Position numbers and translations under genes: made by a program
The notes under the pieces: generated by a model
What the model was told of the DNA's origin: nothing
Database searches by the model: none
Seen by the model: the letters and a program-made list of their open reading frames with translations, nothing else
Shown here: positions 50,174 to 58,975 of the stretch, piece by piece
How the letters are laid out: each line of letters opens with the position of its first letter
Numbering within the stretch: the first letter of the stretch is position 1
Assembly: GCF_003148685.1 (NCBI RefSeq)
Contig: NZ_QGGR01000024.1
Span: 1-64,000 of the forward strand
Length of the DNA stretch: 64,000 nucleotides
Direction of reading: 5' to 3'
Source of the DNA: Actinoplanes xinjiangensis
Lineage (GTDB): Bacteria; Actinomycetota; Actinomycetes; Mycobacteriales; Micromonosporaceae

Positions 50174-51661
50174 ATGAAACCCCTGGCCACACCCTCGCGG
50201 CGGCGCATCAAACAGGGCATGGGCGTCGCCCTCGCCGCGGCACTGGTGGCGACACTGAGCCCGGCACAGCCTTCACCGGCACAGGCGGCCGCGACGTTCG
50301 ACTTCGACCGCGGTAACGCGCTCATCGAGGTGATCTACCCGCACTTCCAGAAGGCTGTGCGGACGATCACGCCGGACGGCTCCGACGCAACGATCGTCGC
50401 CGACCACATCCTCATGGTCGAGGTGGCGTGGTTCGACGCGATCGCCCCGTACAACGACAAAGCGGTGGGCATCTACTCCAACCTCGGCCGCCGGCCCCGC
50501 AGTGAGGCGACGACCCGTAACCGGAACATCGCCGTCATCTACGCTGCGCACACCTCCCTCAACGCCGTCTTCCCGCAGTTCAAAGCCGACTTCCGGGAAA
50601 TGATGGTGTCGGCGGGCCTGGACCCCGACAACCACTCGCAGGATCTCACCACGCCCGCCGGTATCGGTAACGCCGCCAGTTCGCGGGTTCTGGCTGCCCG
50701 CAAACACGACGGCTCGAACCGTGACGGCGATGAGGGCGGTCGCAAGTACAACCTCCAGCCGTACGCCGACTACACCGGCTACCAGCCGGTGAACACCGCC
50801 TACGAACTGCGCAACCCGTCGCGCTGGCAGCCCCGCGTGATCAACAACGAGGGTCTCGTCCGGAGCCAGCACTTCGTGACGCCGCACTACGGCCGGGTCA
50901 GGCCGATCTCCTACCGGAGCCCGGAGCAGTTCTCACTGACCCCGCCGGTCAACAGCAACCACCGGAACCGCGCCGCCTACAAGCGTCAGGCCGACGAGAT
51001 CCTCACCGCGTCGGCGAACATCACCGACCGCCAGAAGATGACCGCCGAGTTCTTCAACGACAAGATCTTCAGCCTTGGGCGTTCCACCGGCACGGCTGCC
51101 TTCCAGCAGGGTAACTACGACATCGAGAAGGCCGTCCAGTTCGTCGCGACCGTCGACATCGCCATCTTCGACGTCGCCGTGGCCACCTGGCATTTCAAGC
51201 GCAAGTACGACTCGGTGCGGCCGACCACCGCGATCCGCCACCTCTACGGCGACTCGAAGATCACCGCCTGGGGCGGGCCGGGCAAGGGCACCGTGAACGA
51301 CATCACCGGCAACGAATGGCGTAGTTACCTGAACACCGCCGACCACGCTGACTACCCGTCCGGCTCGGCCGCGTACTGCCTGGCGTACGCGCAGGCCGCA
51401 CGGCGGTTCCTCGGTACCGACAGCCTGCCGGTCACGGTCACCTACGCCAAGGGGTCCTCGCGGATCGAGCCGGGCATCACCCCGGCCGCGGACCTCACAC
51501 TGCACTGGGACAACCTCACCGACCTGGCGAACGACTGCCGGGAGAGCCGTGTGTGGGCCGGTGTGCACTTCAGGTCCGCGATCAAGAACGCTGAACAGTT
51601 CGCCCCGCAGGTCGGTGACTCGGTGCACAACCTGATTCAGCGCAAGCTCAACGGCGGCTGA
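50174..51661 (+). CDS. Secreted vanadium-haloperoxidase/PAP2-like protein
   Basis: A 495-residue exported protein with an N-terminal signal (SRRRIKQGMGVALAAALVAT...AQAAA), possibly Tat. The vanadate or phosphate-binding motifs of the haloperoxidase/PAP2 superfamily are KRKYDSVRP (K...RP), YPSGSAAYC and SRVWAGVH (RX5H). The middle motif has PSGS where the active-site His of PSGH is expected, so halogenation is doubtful; a non-halogenating cyclisation or rearrangement role is possible. GAAGGAGC lies upstream, and the gene follows the methyltransferase by 31 bp. Confidence 0.82.
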   Translation: MKPLATPSRRRIKQGMGVALAAALVATLSPAQPSPAQAAATFDFDRGNALIEVIYPHFQKAVRTITPDGSDATIVADHILMVEVAWFDAIAPYNDKAVGIYSNLGRRPRSEATTRNRNIAVIYAAHTSLNAVFPQFKADFREMMVSAGLDPDNHSQDLTTPAGIGNAASSRVLAARKHDGSNRDGDEGGRKYNLQPYADYTGYQPVNTAYELRNPSRWQPRVINNEGLVRSQHFVTPHYGRVRPISYRSPEQFSLTPPVNSNHRNRAAYKRQADEILTASANITDRQKMTAEFFNDKIFSLGRSTGTAAFQQGNYDIEKAVQFVATVDIAIFDVAVATWHFKRKYDSVRPTTAIRHLYGDSKITAWGGPGKGTVNDITGNEWRSYLNTADHADYPSGSAAYCLAYAQAARRFLGTDSLPVTVTYAKGSSRIEPGITPAADLTLHWDNLTDLANDCRESRVWAGVHFRSAIKNAEQFAPQVGDSVHNLIQRKLNGG

Positions 51662-51732
51662 CCCGAACAGCTTCCACCGTCATCGCCAGGCCCTGTCGCG
51701 GCGCCGTCGTTTCGGCGCCGCGACGGTCGTGT

Positions 51733-52143
51733 TCACCGTCTGAGCCGGTGCAGCAGCAATCTGATATCCGCCCGCCGAGCGACGGCGACCGCGGTGGTCG
51801 CGACGCCGAGAGCAACGGTCAGCACCGCCATCGCCGGGTTCAACACCAGCAGGTTCGCGAGCGTGGCACCCACCATCACACCCACCAGCCCCAGAGCAGC
51901 CACCCCCGCCAGCCGTGGGATCAGCAACCCGACCCCACCGGCCAGTTCGACCGCACCGGTGACCCACCGCAGCCACTGGCCCCATCCGATCTGTTCGAAC
52001 GTCTCCACCGCGGCCGTGGAACCGGCCAGCCGGGTGAACGCCATGAGGACGAACACGACGCCCAGGACGATCTGCACACCCCACAGCAGTACGAGCCCCG
52101 CCTGCCGCCGCCGCGGCACGGGCGTCGAGTGGTCCACCTTCAT
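51733..52143 (-). CDS. DoxX-family membrane protein 2
   Basis: A 136-residue four-helix DoxX protein (LLWGVQIVLGVVFVLMAFTRLAG, VELAGGVGLLIPRLAGVAALGL), related to the copy at 29721. ATG 52143 has AAAGAGAG upstream; an in-frame ATG at 52173 is less likely. It is convergent with the haloperoxidase-like gene and divergent from the phosphoesterase operon. Function unknown; possible link to quinone or thiol redox chemistry. Confidence 0.82.
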   Translation of the reverse strand: MKVDHSTPVPRRRQAGLVLLWGVQIVLGVVFVLMAFTRLAGSTAAVETFEQIGWGQWLRWVTGAVELAGGVGLLIPRLAGVAALGLVGVMVGATLANLLVLNPAMAVLTVALGVATTAVAVARRADIRLLLHRLRR

Positions 52144-52388
52144 CTGGCTCTCTTTCCGTACGGGTACCGCCACGCGACCAGGGTGGTCACCGGCCGGCTT
52201 ACGTATTGTCCGCCGCCCCCGCGTAGGGGAATCCCGCGTTCACGCCAGCACCGATCGGCAGCGGAGGCCATGCGCGCCGACCCCGGCGAGGATCACGCAC
52301 ACACGTGATGACCGGCGAAGCGGCACCTTCGAGACTTCCCATCAGGACGACGTCCGGCACGCGCGTTTCGATACCAGCAGGGGATGCG

Positions 52389-53723
52389 ATGCGACCCAAC
52401 CCGATCCTGTTCTTCGGAGTCGTCACACTGCTCGCGGTGACGATCCACCTGTACCTGTGGTGGCGCCTCGTGCACGGCACCACCCGCTCGCCCCGGTACC
52501 GCCGCCTCGGCGCCATCGCGATCGCGGCGCTAGGAGTTCTGGGCCTGGTTGGGTTCCTGGTCACCCGGACGGTCGCGGTGGACACGGAATGGCTTGCCTG
52601 GCTCGGATTCGGGTGGATGGCGCTCATGTTCTATCTCGTGCTCACCCTGCTCGGGCTGGAAATCCCACGGGCGGCGTACACGCTGTGGCTACGCCGTGGC
52701 ACGCGGCTCTCCGCCGCTGCCCCGTCGCCGCAAGCGGACCTGGACCGCGGTCCTGAGACGGCGAGCAGGGCGAACAGCACGCCCGGTGGGACGGTTGCCA
52801 GAACGCCGACCGTCACACGGCCGCGGCCGACGCGCGAGGACCCCGCCGGGCGCGACGGCTCGAACACCCGATCCGGGTCCGCCGACCCCGACCGCCGGCT
52901 GTTCCTGGCCCGTGCCTGCGCCGTCGCCGCATGCGGCGTCGCGGCGGGCACAGTCGGCTACGGTGTGCGTACCGCATTCGGTGACCTGCGGACCGTCCGG
53001 GCGACCGCACCCGTCGCCGGGCTCGACCCGCGGCTGTCCGGCTTCCGCATCGCCGTGGTCAGCGACACCCATTTCGGCCCCTTCCTGCGCCAGGAACTCG
53101 CCGACCGCATCGTCACAGTCGTCAACCGCGAACAGGCCGACATGGTCGTGATCGTCGGTGACCTCGCCGACGGTTCCGTCGAAGAGGTCGGCTACGCCAC
53201 CGAGCCGCTGCGCGGACTGAGGTCGCGCCAAGGCACATTCTTCGTGACCGGCAACCACGAGTACTCCTCCGGCGCTGACGCATGGGTCGACCGGGTACGG
53301 GAGCTCGGGATGCGACCGCTGCTCAACGAACGGGTGGAGATCACCGCCAACGGTGCAGCGTTCGACCTCGCGGGCGTCAACGATCTGATGGCACCCATGT
53401 ACGACGCGCAGGGCCCGGATTTCGCCGCCGCTCTGGGCGGGCGGGACCCCGGACGTCCCGCGCTGCTCCTGGCCCATCAGCCGGTCCAAGTCCATGAGGC
53501 CGTGAAGTACGGGGTCGCTCTCCAGCTGTCCGGCCACACCCACGGTGGACAGACGGTTCCGTTCGACCGGCTGGTCGGCATCCAGCAGCCGGTGCTCGCG
53601 GGCCTGGCTCGCAGCGGTGACACCGCGCTCTTCGTCACCCGGGGCGCCGGCTTCTTCGGTCCGCCGATCCGGGCCGGCATTCCGCCCGAGGTGGCGATCG
53701 TGAAACTCCAGGCGCAGTCCTGA
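52389..53723 (+). CDS. Membrane-anchored metallophosphoesterase
   Basis: A 444-residue protein with three N-terminal membrane helices, a linker rich in Arg, Pro and Asp, and a possible internal twin-arginine segment (RRLFLARACAVAACG). A YaeI-like calcineurin phosphoesterase domain follows: VVSDTHFG, VGDLADG, TGNHEYSSG and GHTHGGQ. It would face the outside. AGGGGA precedes the ATG. It starts an operon with phosphatidylserine decarboxylase, which hints at lipid-linked or UDP-linked phosphate substrates; this is inference. The upstream 245 bp form a divergent promoter with no gene. Confidence 0.85.
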   Translation: MRPNPILFFGVVTLLAVTIHLYLWWRLVHGTTRSPRYRRLGAIAIAALGVLGLVGFLVTRTVAVDTEWLAWLGFGWMALMFYLVLTLLGLEIPRAAYTLWLRRGTRLSAAAPSPQADLDRGPETASRANSTPGGTVARTPTVTRPRPTREDPAGRDGSNTRSGSADPDRRLFLARACAVAACGVAAGTVGYGVRTAFGDLRTVRATAPVAGLDPRLSGFRIAVVSDTHFGPFLRQELADRIVTVVNREQADMVVIVGDLADGSVEEVGYATEPLRGLRSRQGTFFVTGNHEYSSGADAWVDRVRELGMRPLLNERVEITANGAAFDLAGVNDLMAPMYDAQGPDFAAALGGRDPGRPALLLAHQPVQVHEAVKYGVALQLSGHTHGGQTVPFDRLVGIQQPVLAGLARSGDTALFVTRGAGFFGPPIRAGIPPEVAIVKLQAQS

Positions 53724-53741
53724 GAAGAGGAGATCGACAGC

Positions 53742-54368
53742 ATGACGTACACCGGCCGACGACTGAAGCTGGCACGCGGATCGAGTCCGTGGCTCGGCCC
53801 CGTGCTCGCCATGACGGCCACCGCGGTGATGAGGTCGCGGCGATCACACCGATGGGCCAGGGCCGTACCACCGCTGGCGACCCTGTCGGGCCTGATGTTG
53901 TGGTTCTTCCGCGACCCGGAACGGCAACCCGCCGAGGGCCTGATCCTGTCGCCTGCTGACGGTGTCGTCCAAAGCATCGATCCTCAGCCCGACGGCCGTA
54001 CCCGGGTGGCGATCTTCATGAACCCACTGAACGTCCACGTCAACCGGGCACCCTGTGCCGGAACGGTCGCCTCGGTCCGGCACATCCCAGGCGGCTACCT
54101 TCCGGCGTTCAACAAGGACAGCGACCGCAACGAACGAGTGGTGTGGCACCTGGACACCGCACTCGGCGACATCGAGGTCACCCAGATCGCCGGGACCCTG
54201 GCACGGCGCATCGTTCCCTACGCGCATGCTGGTCAGTCCGTCGACCGAGGCGAGCGCATCGGGCTGATCCGATTCGGTTCCCGGGTCGACGTGTACCTGC
54301 CCGCGGGTCTCACCCCGGCGGTGACCCTCCGTCAGCGGACCTTCGCCGCCCGGACACGGCTGAGCTGA
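53742..54368 (+). CDS. psd: Phosphatidylserine decarboxylase (short, archaeal-type)
   Basis: A 208-residue pyruvoyl-dependent decarboxylase. The self-cleavage site is Gly179-Ser180 in IRFGSRVDVYLP. Other conserved segments are WFFRDPER, LSPADGVV, FMNPLNVHVNR and HIPGGYLPAFNKDSDRNER. It converts phosphatidylserine to phosphatidylethanolamine. A psd next to pssA is normal in actinomycetes, but here the PssA-like domain is 21 kb away and fused to a monooxygenase. It lies 18 bp after the phosphoesterase gene. Confidence 0.9.
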   Translation: MTYTGRRLKLARGSSPWLGPVLAMTATAVMRSRRSHRWARAVPPLATLSGLMLWFFRDPERQPAEGLILSPADGVVQSIDPQPDGRTRVAIFMNPLNVHVNRAPCAGTVASVRHIPGGYLPAFNKDSDRNERVVWHLDTALGDIEVTQIAGTLARRIVPYAHAGQSVDRGERIGLIRFGSRVDVYLPAGLTPAVTLRQRTFAARTRLS

Positions 54369-54392
54369 GCCGCAGGCTCCGAAGGAGATGCG

Positions 54393-54773
54393 ATGAGCAC
54401 CGTCAGCGACGACCAGACGACCACTCCGCCACGCGATCGCGCCGTCGCCCTCGTCGCTGACGAGGCGATGACATACGTCGCGCTGAGGGCGGGGGAGGAC
54501 TTCGCGCGCCTGCGCACCAGGTCGCGCCGCTACCTCGCGACAGCGGCCGTCCTGCTTCTCGGCGCTTTCGCTGTCACCGTGGCGCTCGCCGGGTGGGCGC
54601 CCGGGTTCCTCGAAGCTCAGGTGGCCGGGAACATCAACGTCGGCCTGCTCGTCGCCGCGGGGCTGATCGTCCTGCCGGCGGCCCTTTCGGTCGTCCATCT
54701 ACGTTATGCGAGCCGGCGGCTGGACCCTCTGGCCGCGCGGATCCGCGAGAGCTTCGAGGGGTCACGGCGGTGA
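54393..54773 (+). CDS. DUF485 membrane protein (YjcH-like), pair 2
   Basis: A 126-residue DUF485 protein, paralogous to the one at 45385 (PGFLEAQVAGNINVG corresponds to PGFFRQAVPGNLNVG). Two membrane helices follow an acidic N-terminal tail. GAAGGAGATGCG precedes the ATG. It lies upstream of the second SSS transporter, in the same order as pair 1. Confidence 0.85.
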   Translation: MSTVSDDQTTTPPRDRAVALVADEAMTYVALRAGEDFARLRTRSRRYLATAAVLLLGAFAVTVALAGWAPGFLEAQVAGNINVGLLVAAGLIVLPAALSVVHLRYASRRLDPLAARIRESFEGSRR

Positions 54774-54807
54774 CCGTCACAACGCCGCAGCAGACCCCGT
54801 ACCCGGC

Positions 54808-56415
54808 ATGATCTTCAGCCTGATCATCTTCTTCCTGGTGTCGCGTCTCGGGCGCGCCCGTGACACCTGCTCCGACTTCTACACCGCCGACCGCGCCTTC
54901 ACCGCGCCGCAGAACGGATTCGCGCTCTTCGGCACGTTCATGATGATGACGTCGTTCCTGGCAGCCGGTGACCAGGTCGCCCTCAACGGATACGACGGTG
55001 TGCTCGTCATCGCGGCACTCGTCCTGTCGTGGGGCGTCGCGCTGCTCCTCGTGGCTGAGCCGCTGCGCAACACCGGCACGTACACGCTCGGCGACACACT
55101 CAGCGTACGGATGCGGCACCGCTCGGTCCGGCTGGCCGCCGCCACCGTCACGCTCGTCGTGTTCTTCTGCTTCATGACAGCCCAGCTGGTCAGCGCCGGC
55201 CGGCTCCTCGCGCAGATGCTGCACCTGCCGAGTCCGATCGGCCCGCTCCTCGTCATCATCGCGATCGGCGGTCTCACCGTCATGACCGTCTGGTACGGCG
55301 GCATGCGCGGCACGACCTGGACCCAGATCCTCAACGCGGTGCTGCTGTTCGCTGTGGTGATCGTACTTGCCGGGATCCTGCTCGCCCGTCACCGTTACGA
55401 TATTTCGGAGCTGCTCGGGGCTGCCGCGGCCGCGCGCCCGGGCGACGACATTCTGGCCCCGGGTCTGCGATTCGGCGCCGATACGCACCCCCTTGACTTC
55501 GTGTCCCACCTGCTGACCACGGTCCTCGGGTATGCGGCACTGCCGTATTTGTTCATCCGTTACCTCACCGTGCCCAGCGCCGTCCACGCCCGCCGATCGG
55601 TCTCCTGGACGATCTGGCTGATCACGCCCTTCTACCTGCTCCTGATTCTGATCGGCTTCGGCGCGACGGCCCTGATCACCACCGAACAGAACCTGCCCGG
55701 GGCCGGGCAACACCGCTCCGCCGTGCCGTTGCTGGCCGCCCACCTCGGTGGCGTCCCGCTGCTCGCGTTCACCGCCTCGGTCATCTTCACCACCATGATC
55801 GCGGTGGCGGCGGGACTGACCACGAGCGCCGCGGCGAACTTCACCCGGGACATGTACCCGACCGTGGCCCGCCGAAAGCCGCTCGACGAAGCGTCCGAGG
55901 TGAAGGTGGCCCGGCGGACCGTCGTCGTCCTCTGTATCGCGCAGACCCTGTGCGCGGTACTGCTCTTGGGGCACAGCATCGAGTTTCTGTTGTCGCTCGA
56001 CGTCACCCTGGTCGCTTCGTCGATGCTGCCGCCACTGCTGTTCTCGTGGTTCTGGCGGAGGTTCAACACAGCGGGCGCGCTGTGGAGCATGTACGGCGGT
56101 GCAGCGGTGACGGTCATCCTGGTCGCGGTGTCACCGACCGTTTCCGGTGGACCTTCGGCGTTGTTTCCTGACGCTGATTTCGCCTATTTCCCGTGGAGGT
56201 CGGTCGGTCTGGTGTCGATACCGGCGGGCTTCCTGCTCGGTTACATCGGCACCATCTGCAGGCCTGACCAAAACGACGTCGAATATTCTGAAATGGAGGT
56301 CCGGGCGCTCACCGGTGCGGGCGCCGCCCCGGCCCTGCCTCCGGAAGTCCGGGGCGGACCCGCATCGACGGCCCGTACGGCGCGCCTGCGCTGGGGCAGG
56401 CGTGTTCCTGAGTAG
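54808..56415 (+). CDS. Sodium:solute symporter (ActP-like), pair 2
   Basis: A 535-residue SSS transporter. CSDFYTADRAFTAPQNGFALFG is the family signature near the N-terminus, and QLVSAGRLLAQML and YGGMRGTTW are other recognisable parts. The start is unsure: ATG 54808 lacks a clear ribosome site and leaves a short first helix. It is diverged from pair 1 and so is likely an old duplication. It is the last gene of the phosphoesterase-psd-DUF485-SSS run and I place the right edge of the cluster here. Confidence 0.85.
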   Translation: MIFSLIIFFLVSRLGRARDTCSDFYTADRAFTAPQNGFALFGTFMMMTSFLAAGDQVALNGYDGVLVIAALVLSWGVALLLVAEPLRNTGTYTLGDTLSVRMRHRSVRLAAATVTLVVFFCFMTAQLVSAGRLLAQMLHLPSPIGPLLVIIAIGGLTVMTVWYGGMRGTTWTQILNAVLLFAVVIVLAGILLARHRYDISELLGAAAAARPGDDILAPGLRFGADTHPLDFVSHLLTTVLGYAALPYLFIRYLTVPSAVHARRSVSWTIWLITPFYLLLILIGFGATALITTEQNLPGAGQHRSAVPLLAAHLGGVPLLAFTASVIFTTMIAVAAGLTTSAAANFTRDMYPTVARRKPLDEASEVKVARRTVVVLCIAQTLCAVLLLGHSIEFLLSLDVTLVASSMLPPLLFSWFWRRFNTAGALWSMYGGAAVTVILVAVSPTVSGGPSALFPDADFAYFPWRSVGLVSIPAGFLLGYIGTICRPDQNDVEYSEMEVRALTGAGAAPALPPEVRGGPASTARTARLRWGRRVPE

Positions 56416-56954
56416 CAACGATCAGGACCGGCCGCGGAAAGGGGTGCGAATGACATCCGCGGCACGGTGCGCCGCGGCCGGCTCGCTGTGCTGCAGCGCG
56501 TCCCGGAATGCCGTTCCCGTAGAGGATGGCTCGCCGGGCGACCGGCCTGCAATTGCCTGCCCTGTTCTGAGCGTTCGAGGCCCGCGGTGCCCGAGAGTGG
56601 CTGCTTGTTACCCACGTGCAGCGGCCGATTGTGGCTGGGGTGGCGCGGAGGAGCTTGATAACTCCGGTGATGTGGCGGACCCGCACGTCATTACGGGGCG
56701 AGTTCGGTCAGCAGTTTGCCAGCGCCGCGGGTGCGCGGCCAGCCGGACGAACGGCGACGCGGTATTGCGCGGTGACCCCTACGACCATGAGGATACATCC
56801 AGACAGATTGATCGGTTCCACCGAGCACCGGTACAGCGAGGACCGGATCGTCGGTCGCTGAGGGTTCACTGCATGGCGGAGTAGGCCTGTCGGCTGCCGT
56901 ATCGCCGACCGATATCGGCGGGCGTATGACTTCGGACTGATCGGGAGGTTGGTT
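56416..56954. other. Non-coding region at probable cluster edge
   Basis: I find no supported gene. A frame after GGAAAGGGGTGCG at 56431 is rich in Cys and Arg and shows no family. The right end carries the permease ribosome site. Confidence 0.4.
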
Positions 56955-58214
56955 GTGAGCGCGACATCCACGGCGGCCGGGGGCCGGCTGGCGAGGCGGC
57001 TGGGAGTGTCCGACGCCGTGGTCATCGGCCTCGGGTCGATGATCGGTGCGGGAATCTTCGCAGCTCTCGCGCCGGCGGCCGCGGCGGCCGGTTCGGGGTT
57101 GTTGCTGGGCCTGGCCGTAGCGGCGGTGGTGGCCTACTGCAACGCCACGTCCTCGGCGCGGCTGGCAGCCCGCTATCCGGCTTCGGGCGGCGCCTACGTC
57201 TATGGCAGGGAGCGGCTCGGCGCGTTCTGGGGCTACCTGGCCGGCTGGGGTTTCGTGGTGGGCAAGACCGCCTCGTGCGCGGCGATGGCGCTCACGGTCG
57301 GACTGTATGCCTGGCCGCAGCAGGCACACGCGGTGGCTGTGGCGGCGGTGGTGGCGCTGACCGCGGTCAACTACGTGGGCGTGCAGAAGTCGGCGTGGCT
57401 GGCCCGGGCGATCGTCGCGGTCGTCCTGGCGGTGCTGGCCGGTGTCGTGGTGGCCTGTCTGAGCGCGCCGTCTGCCGACCTTGGCCGGCTGTCGGTCGGC
57501 GGTGACGCCACCGTTGTCGGTGTGCTGCAGGCGGCCGGGCTGTTGTTCTTCGCCTTCGCCGGGTTCGCGCGTATCGCCACCCTCGGTGAGGAGGTCCGGG
57601 ACCCGGCGCGCACCATTCCCCGGGCGGTGCCGCTGGCGTTGGGGATCACCCTGATGGTGTACACGGTCGTGGCGGTCGCGGTGCTGGCGGTGCTCGGTGA
57701 CCGGCTCGCCGGGGCGGCCGCGCCGCTGGCGGATGCGGTACGCGCCGCCGGCTGGCCCGAGCTGGCCCCGGTGGTACGGGTCGGTGCGGCCGTCGCCGCG
57801 CTGGGGTCCCTGCTCGCGCTGATCCTCGGGGTGTCGCGCACCACCCTGGCGATGGCCCGGGACCGGCACCTGCCCCACGCCCTGGCTGCCGTGCATCCGC
57901 GCTTTCAGGTGCCGCACCGGGCGGAGTTGGCTGTCGGCGTGGTGGTGGCCACGGTGGCGGCCACCGCTGACGTCCGTACCGCGATCGGGTTCTCCTCCTT
58001 CGCGGTGCTGGTCTACTACGCGATCGCCAACGCCAGCGCCTGGACGTTGTCGACCGCCGAGGGCCGCCCGCCGCGGGTCGTCCCGGTCGTCGGGTTGGCC
58101 GGCTGTCTGGTTCTGGCCTTCGCCCTGCCGCTGCAGTCGGTGCTTGGCGGCGCCGCGGTGCTGGCCGTCGGTGCCGCCGCCTACGGCATCCGCCACCGGT
58201 TGACTCGGCGCTGA
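56955..58214 (+). CDS. APC-superfamily amino acid permease
   Basis: A 419-residue, 12-helix transporter. The N-terminal GLGSMIGAGIFAALAPAAAAAG motif and EEVRDPARTIPRAVPLAL are typical of the amino acid-polyamine-organocation family. GTG 56955 is preceded by GGGAGG. The substrate is unknown. It lies outside the last clear cluster operon and is probably a chromosomal gene. Confidence 0.88.
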   Translation: MSATSTAAGGRLARRLGVSDAVVIGLGSMIGAGIFAALAPAAAAAGSGLLLGLAVAAVVAYCNATSSARLAARYPASGGAYVYGRERLGAFWGYLAGWGFVVGKTASCAAMALTVGLYAWPQQAHAVAVAAVVALTAVNYVGVQKSAWLARAIVAVVLAVLAGVVVACLSAPSADLGRLSVGGDATVVGVLQAAGLLFFAFAGFARIATLGEEVRDPARTIPRAVPLALGITLMVYTVVAVAVLAVLGDRLAGAAAPLADAVRAAGWPELAPVVRVGAAVAALGSLLALILGVSRTTLAMARDRHLPHALAAVHPRFQVPHRAELAVGVVVATVAATADVRTAIGFSSFAVLVYYAIANASAWTLSTAEGRPPRVVPVVGLAGCLVLAFALPLQSVLGGAAVLAVGAAAYGIRHRLTRR

Positions 58215-58489
58215 CATCCGGCCGGGGCGGGCGGTGAACCGGTCCTCCTGGACCCTTCCAGTGAGGTATCGGTGGAACATCGTGAACTGTCGCCCGGACA
58301 CGTGCCGGGCTCGCGCACGGCCGCGGATCTGCCGGCCCTGGTGGATCAGCTGGAACGCCCGTGCCGCCGCCGTGACGGAGTCCTGCGGGTCGGTTATCAG
58401 AGCCCGTGCCGCCAGGTCCTGGAGCCGCCGGTGCCGACCCAGCAGGGCGATCAATTCCGTCCGCGCGAGCTCGGCTGGTCCCGTTAGCG
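58215..58489. other. Short region with possible decayed coding sequence
   Basis: No gene can be supported. Both strands have open frames; the plus-strand one from 58272 faintly resembles an HTH regulator N-terminus, but it is short and unsupported. It precedes a broken kinase gene, so the region may be decaying. Confidence 0.3.
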
Positions 58490-58853
58490 ATGCCGCCGAC
58501 ACTCAAGCTCTGCGTGTACGGCACCGCGGGCTCCGGGAAAATCAACCGTGAGCCGGCTGATAGCCGAGGAACTGCACGGGCGCGGCATGACCACGGAGAT
58601 CATCAAGATCGCGTTGCCGCTCTATCGGCTCCAGCAGCACCTCTACGCGAGCGCCGGCCGGCACGTCGGCCTGTGGACGCACGACAACGAGCTGCTGCGG
58701 CTGCTCGCCACCCAGCTGCGGCGGATCAACCCGGACTTCCTCGCCGACGACTTCCTCACCCGGATGCGCGCCAGCCGCGCCGATGACCGGCTTCACCGGG
58801 GCGGGCCATACGTCGTCCAGACCTGCCATCCCGCCTGTCACAAGGTCCACTGA
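58490..58853 (+). pseudogene. Frameshifted and truncated P-loop kinase
   Basis: From ATG 58490 the frame reads MPPTLKLCVYGTAGSGK, a Walker A motif, and then leaves frame. Skipping one A in the AAAA run near 58540 restores KSTVSRLIAEELHGRG and about 80 further residues of a nucleotide-kinase-like protein to about 58770. The expected C-terminal half is missing or scrambled. A single-base sequencing error could explain the first break but not the truncation. Confidence 0.6.
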
Positions 58854-58975
58854 TACGAGATCAGGAGTCCAAGCAGTACGATCGACGTCGGGATGGTGCA
58901 GGCATCGATTCCGCGCCAGAACCAGCTACTACCAACGCAGACTTCGAACCTGAAAGTTCGGCGGGAGTACGACGC

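Noticed and set aside
47198..50325. Long minus-strand frames opposite the hydroxylase and methyltransferase
   Set aside because: The plus-strand genes have clear family motifs and coupled starts; the antisense frames show none.
56691..58502. 603-codon minus-strand open frame
   Set aside because: It is mostly antisense to the amino acid permease, with low-complexity Arg/Gly/Gln composition and no motif. It reflects high GC.
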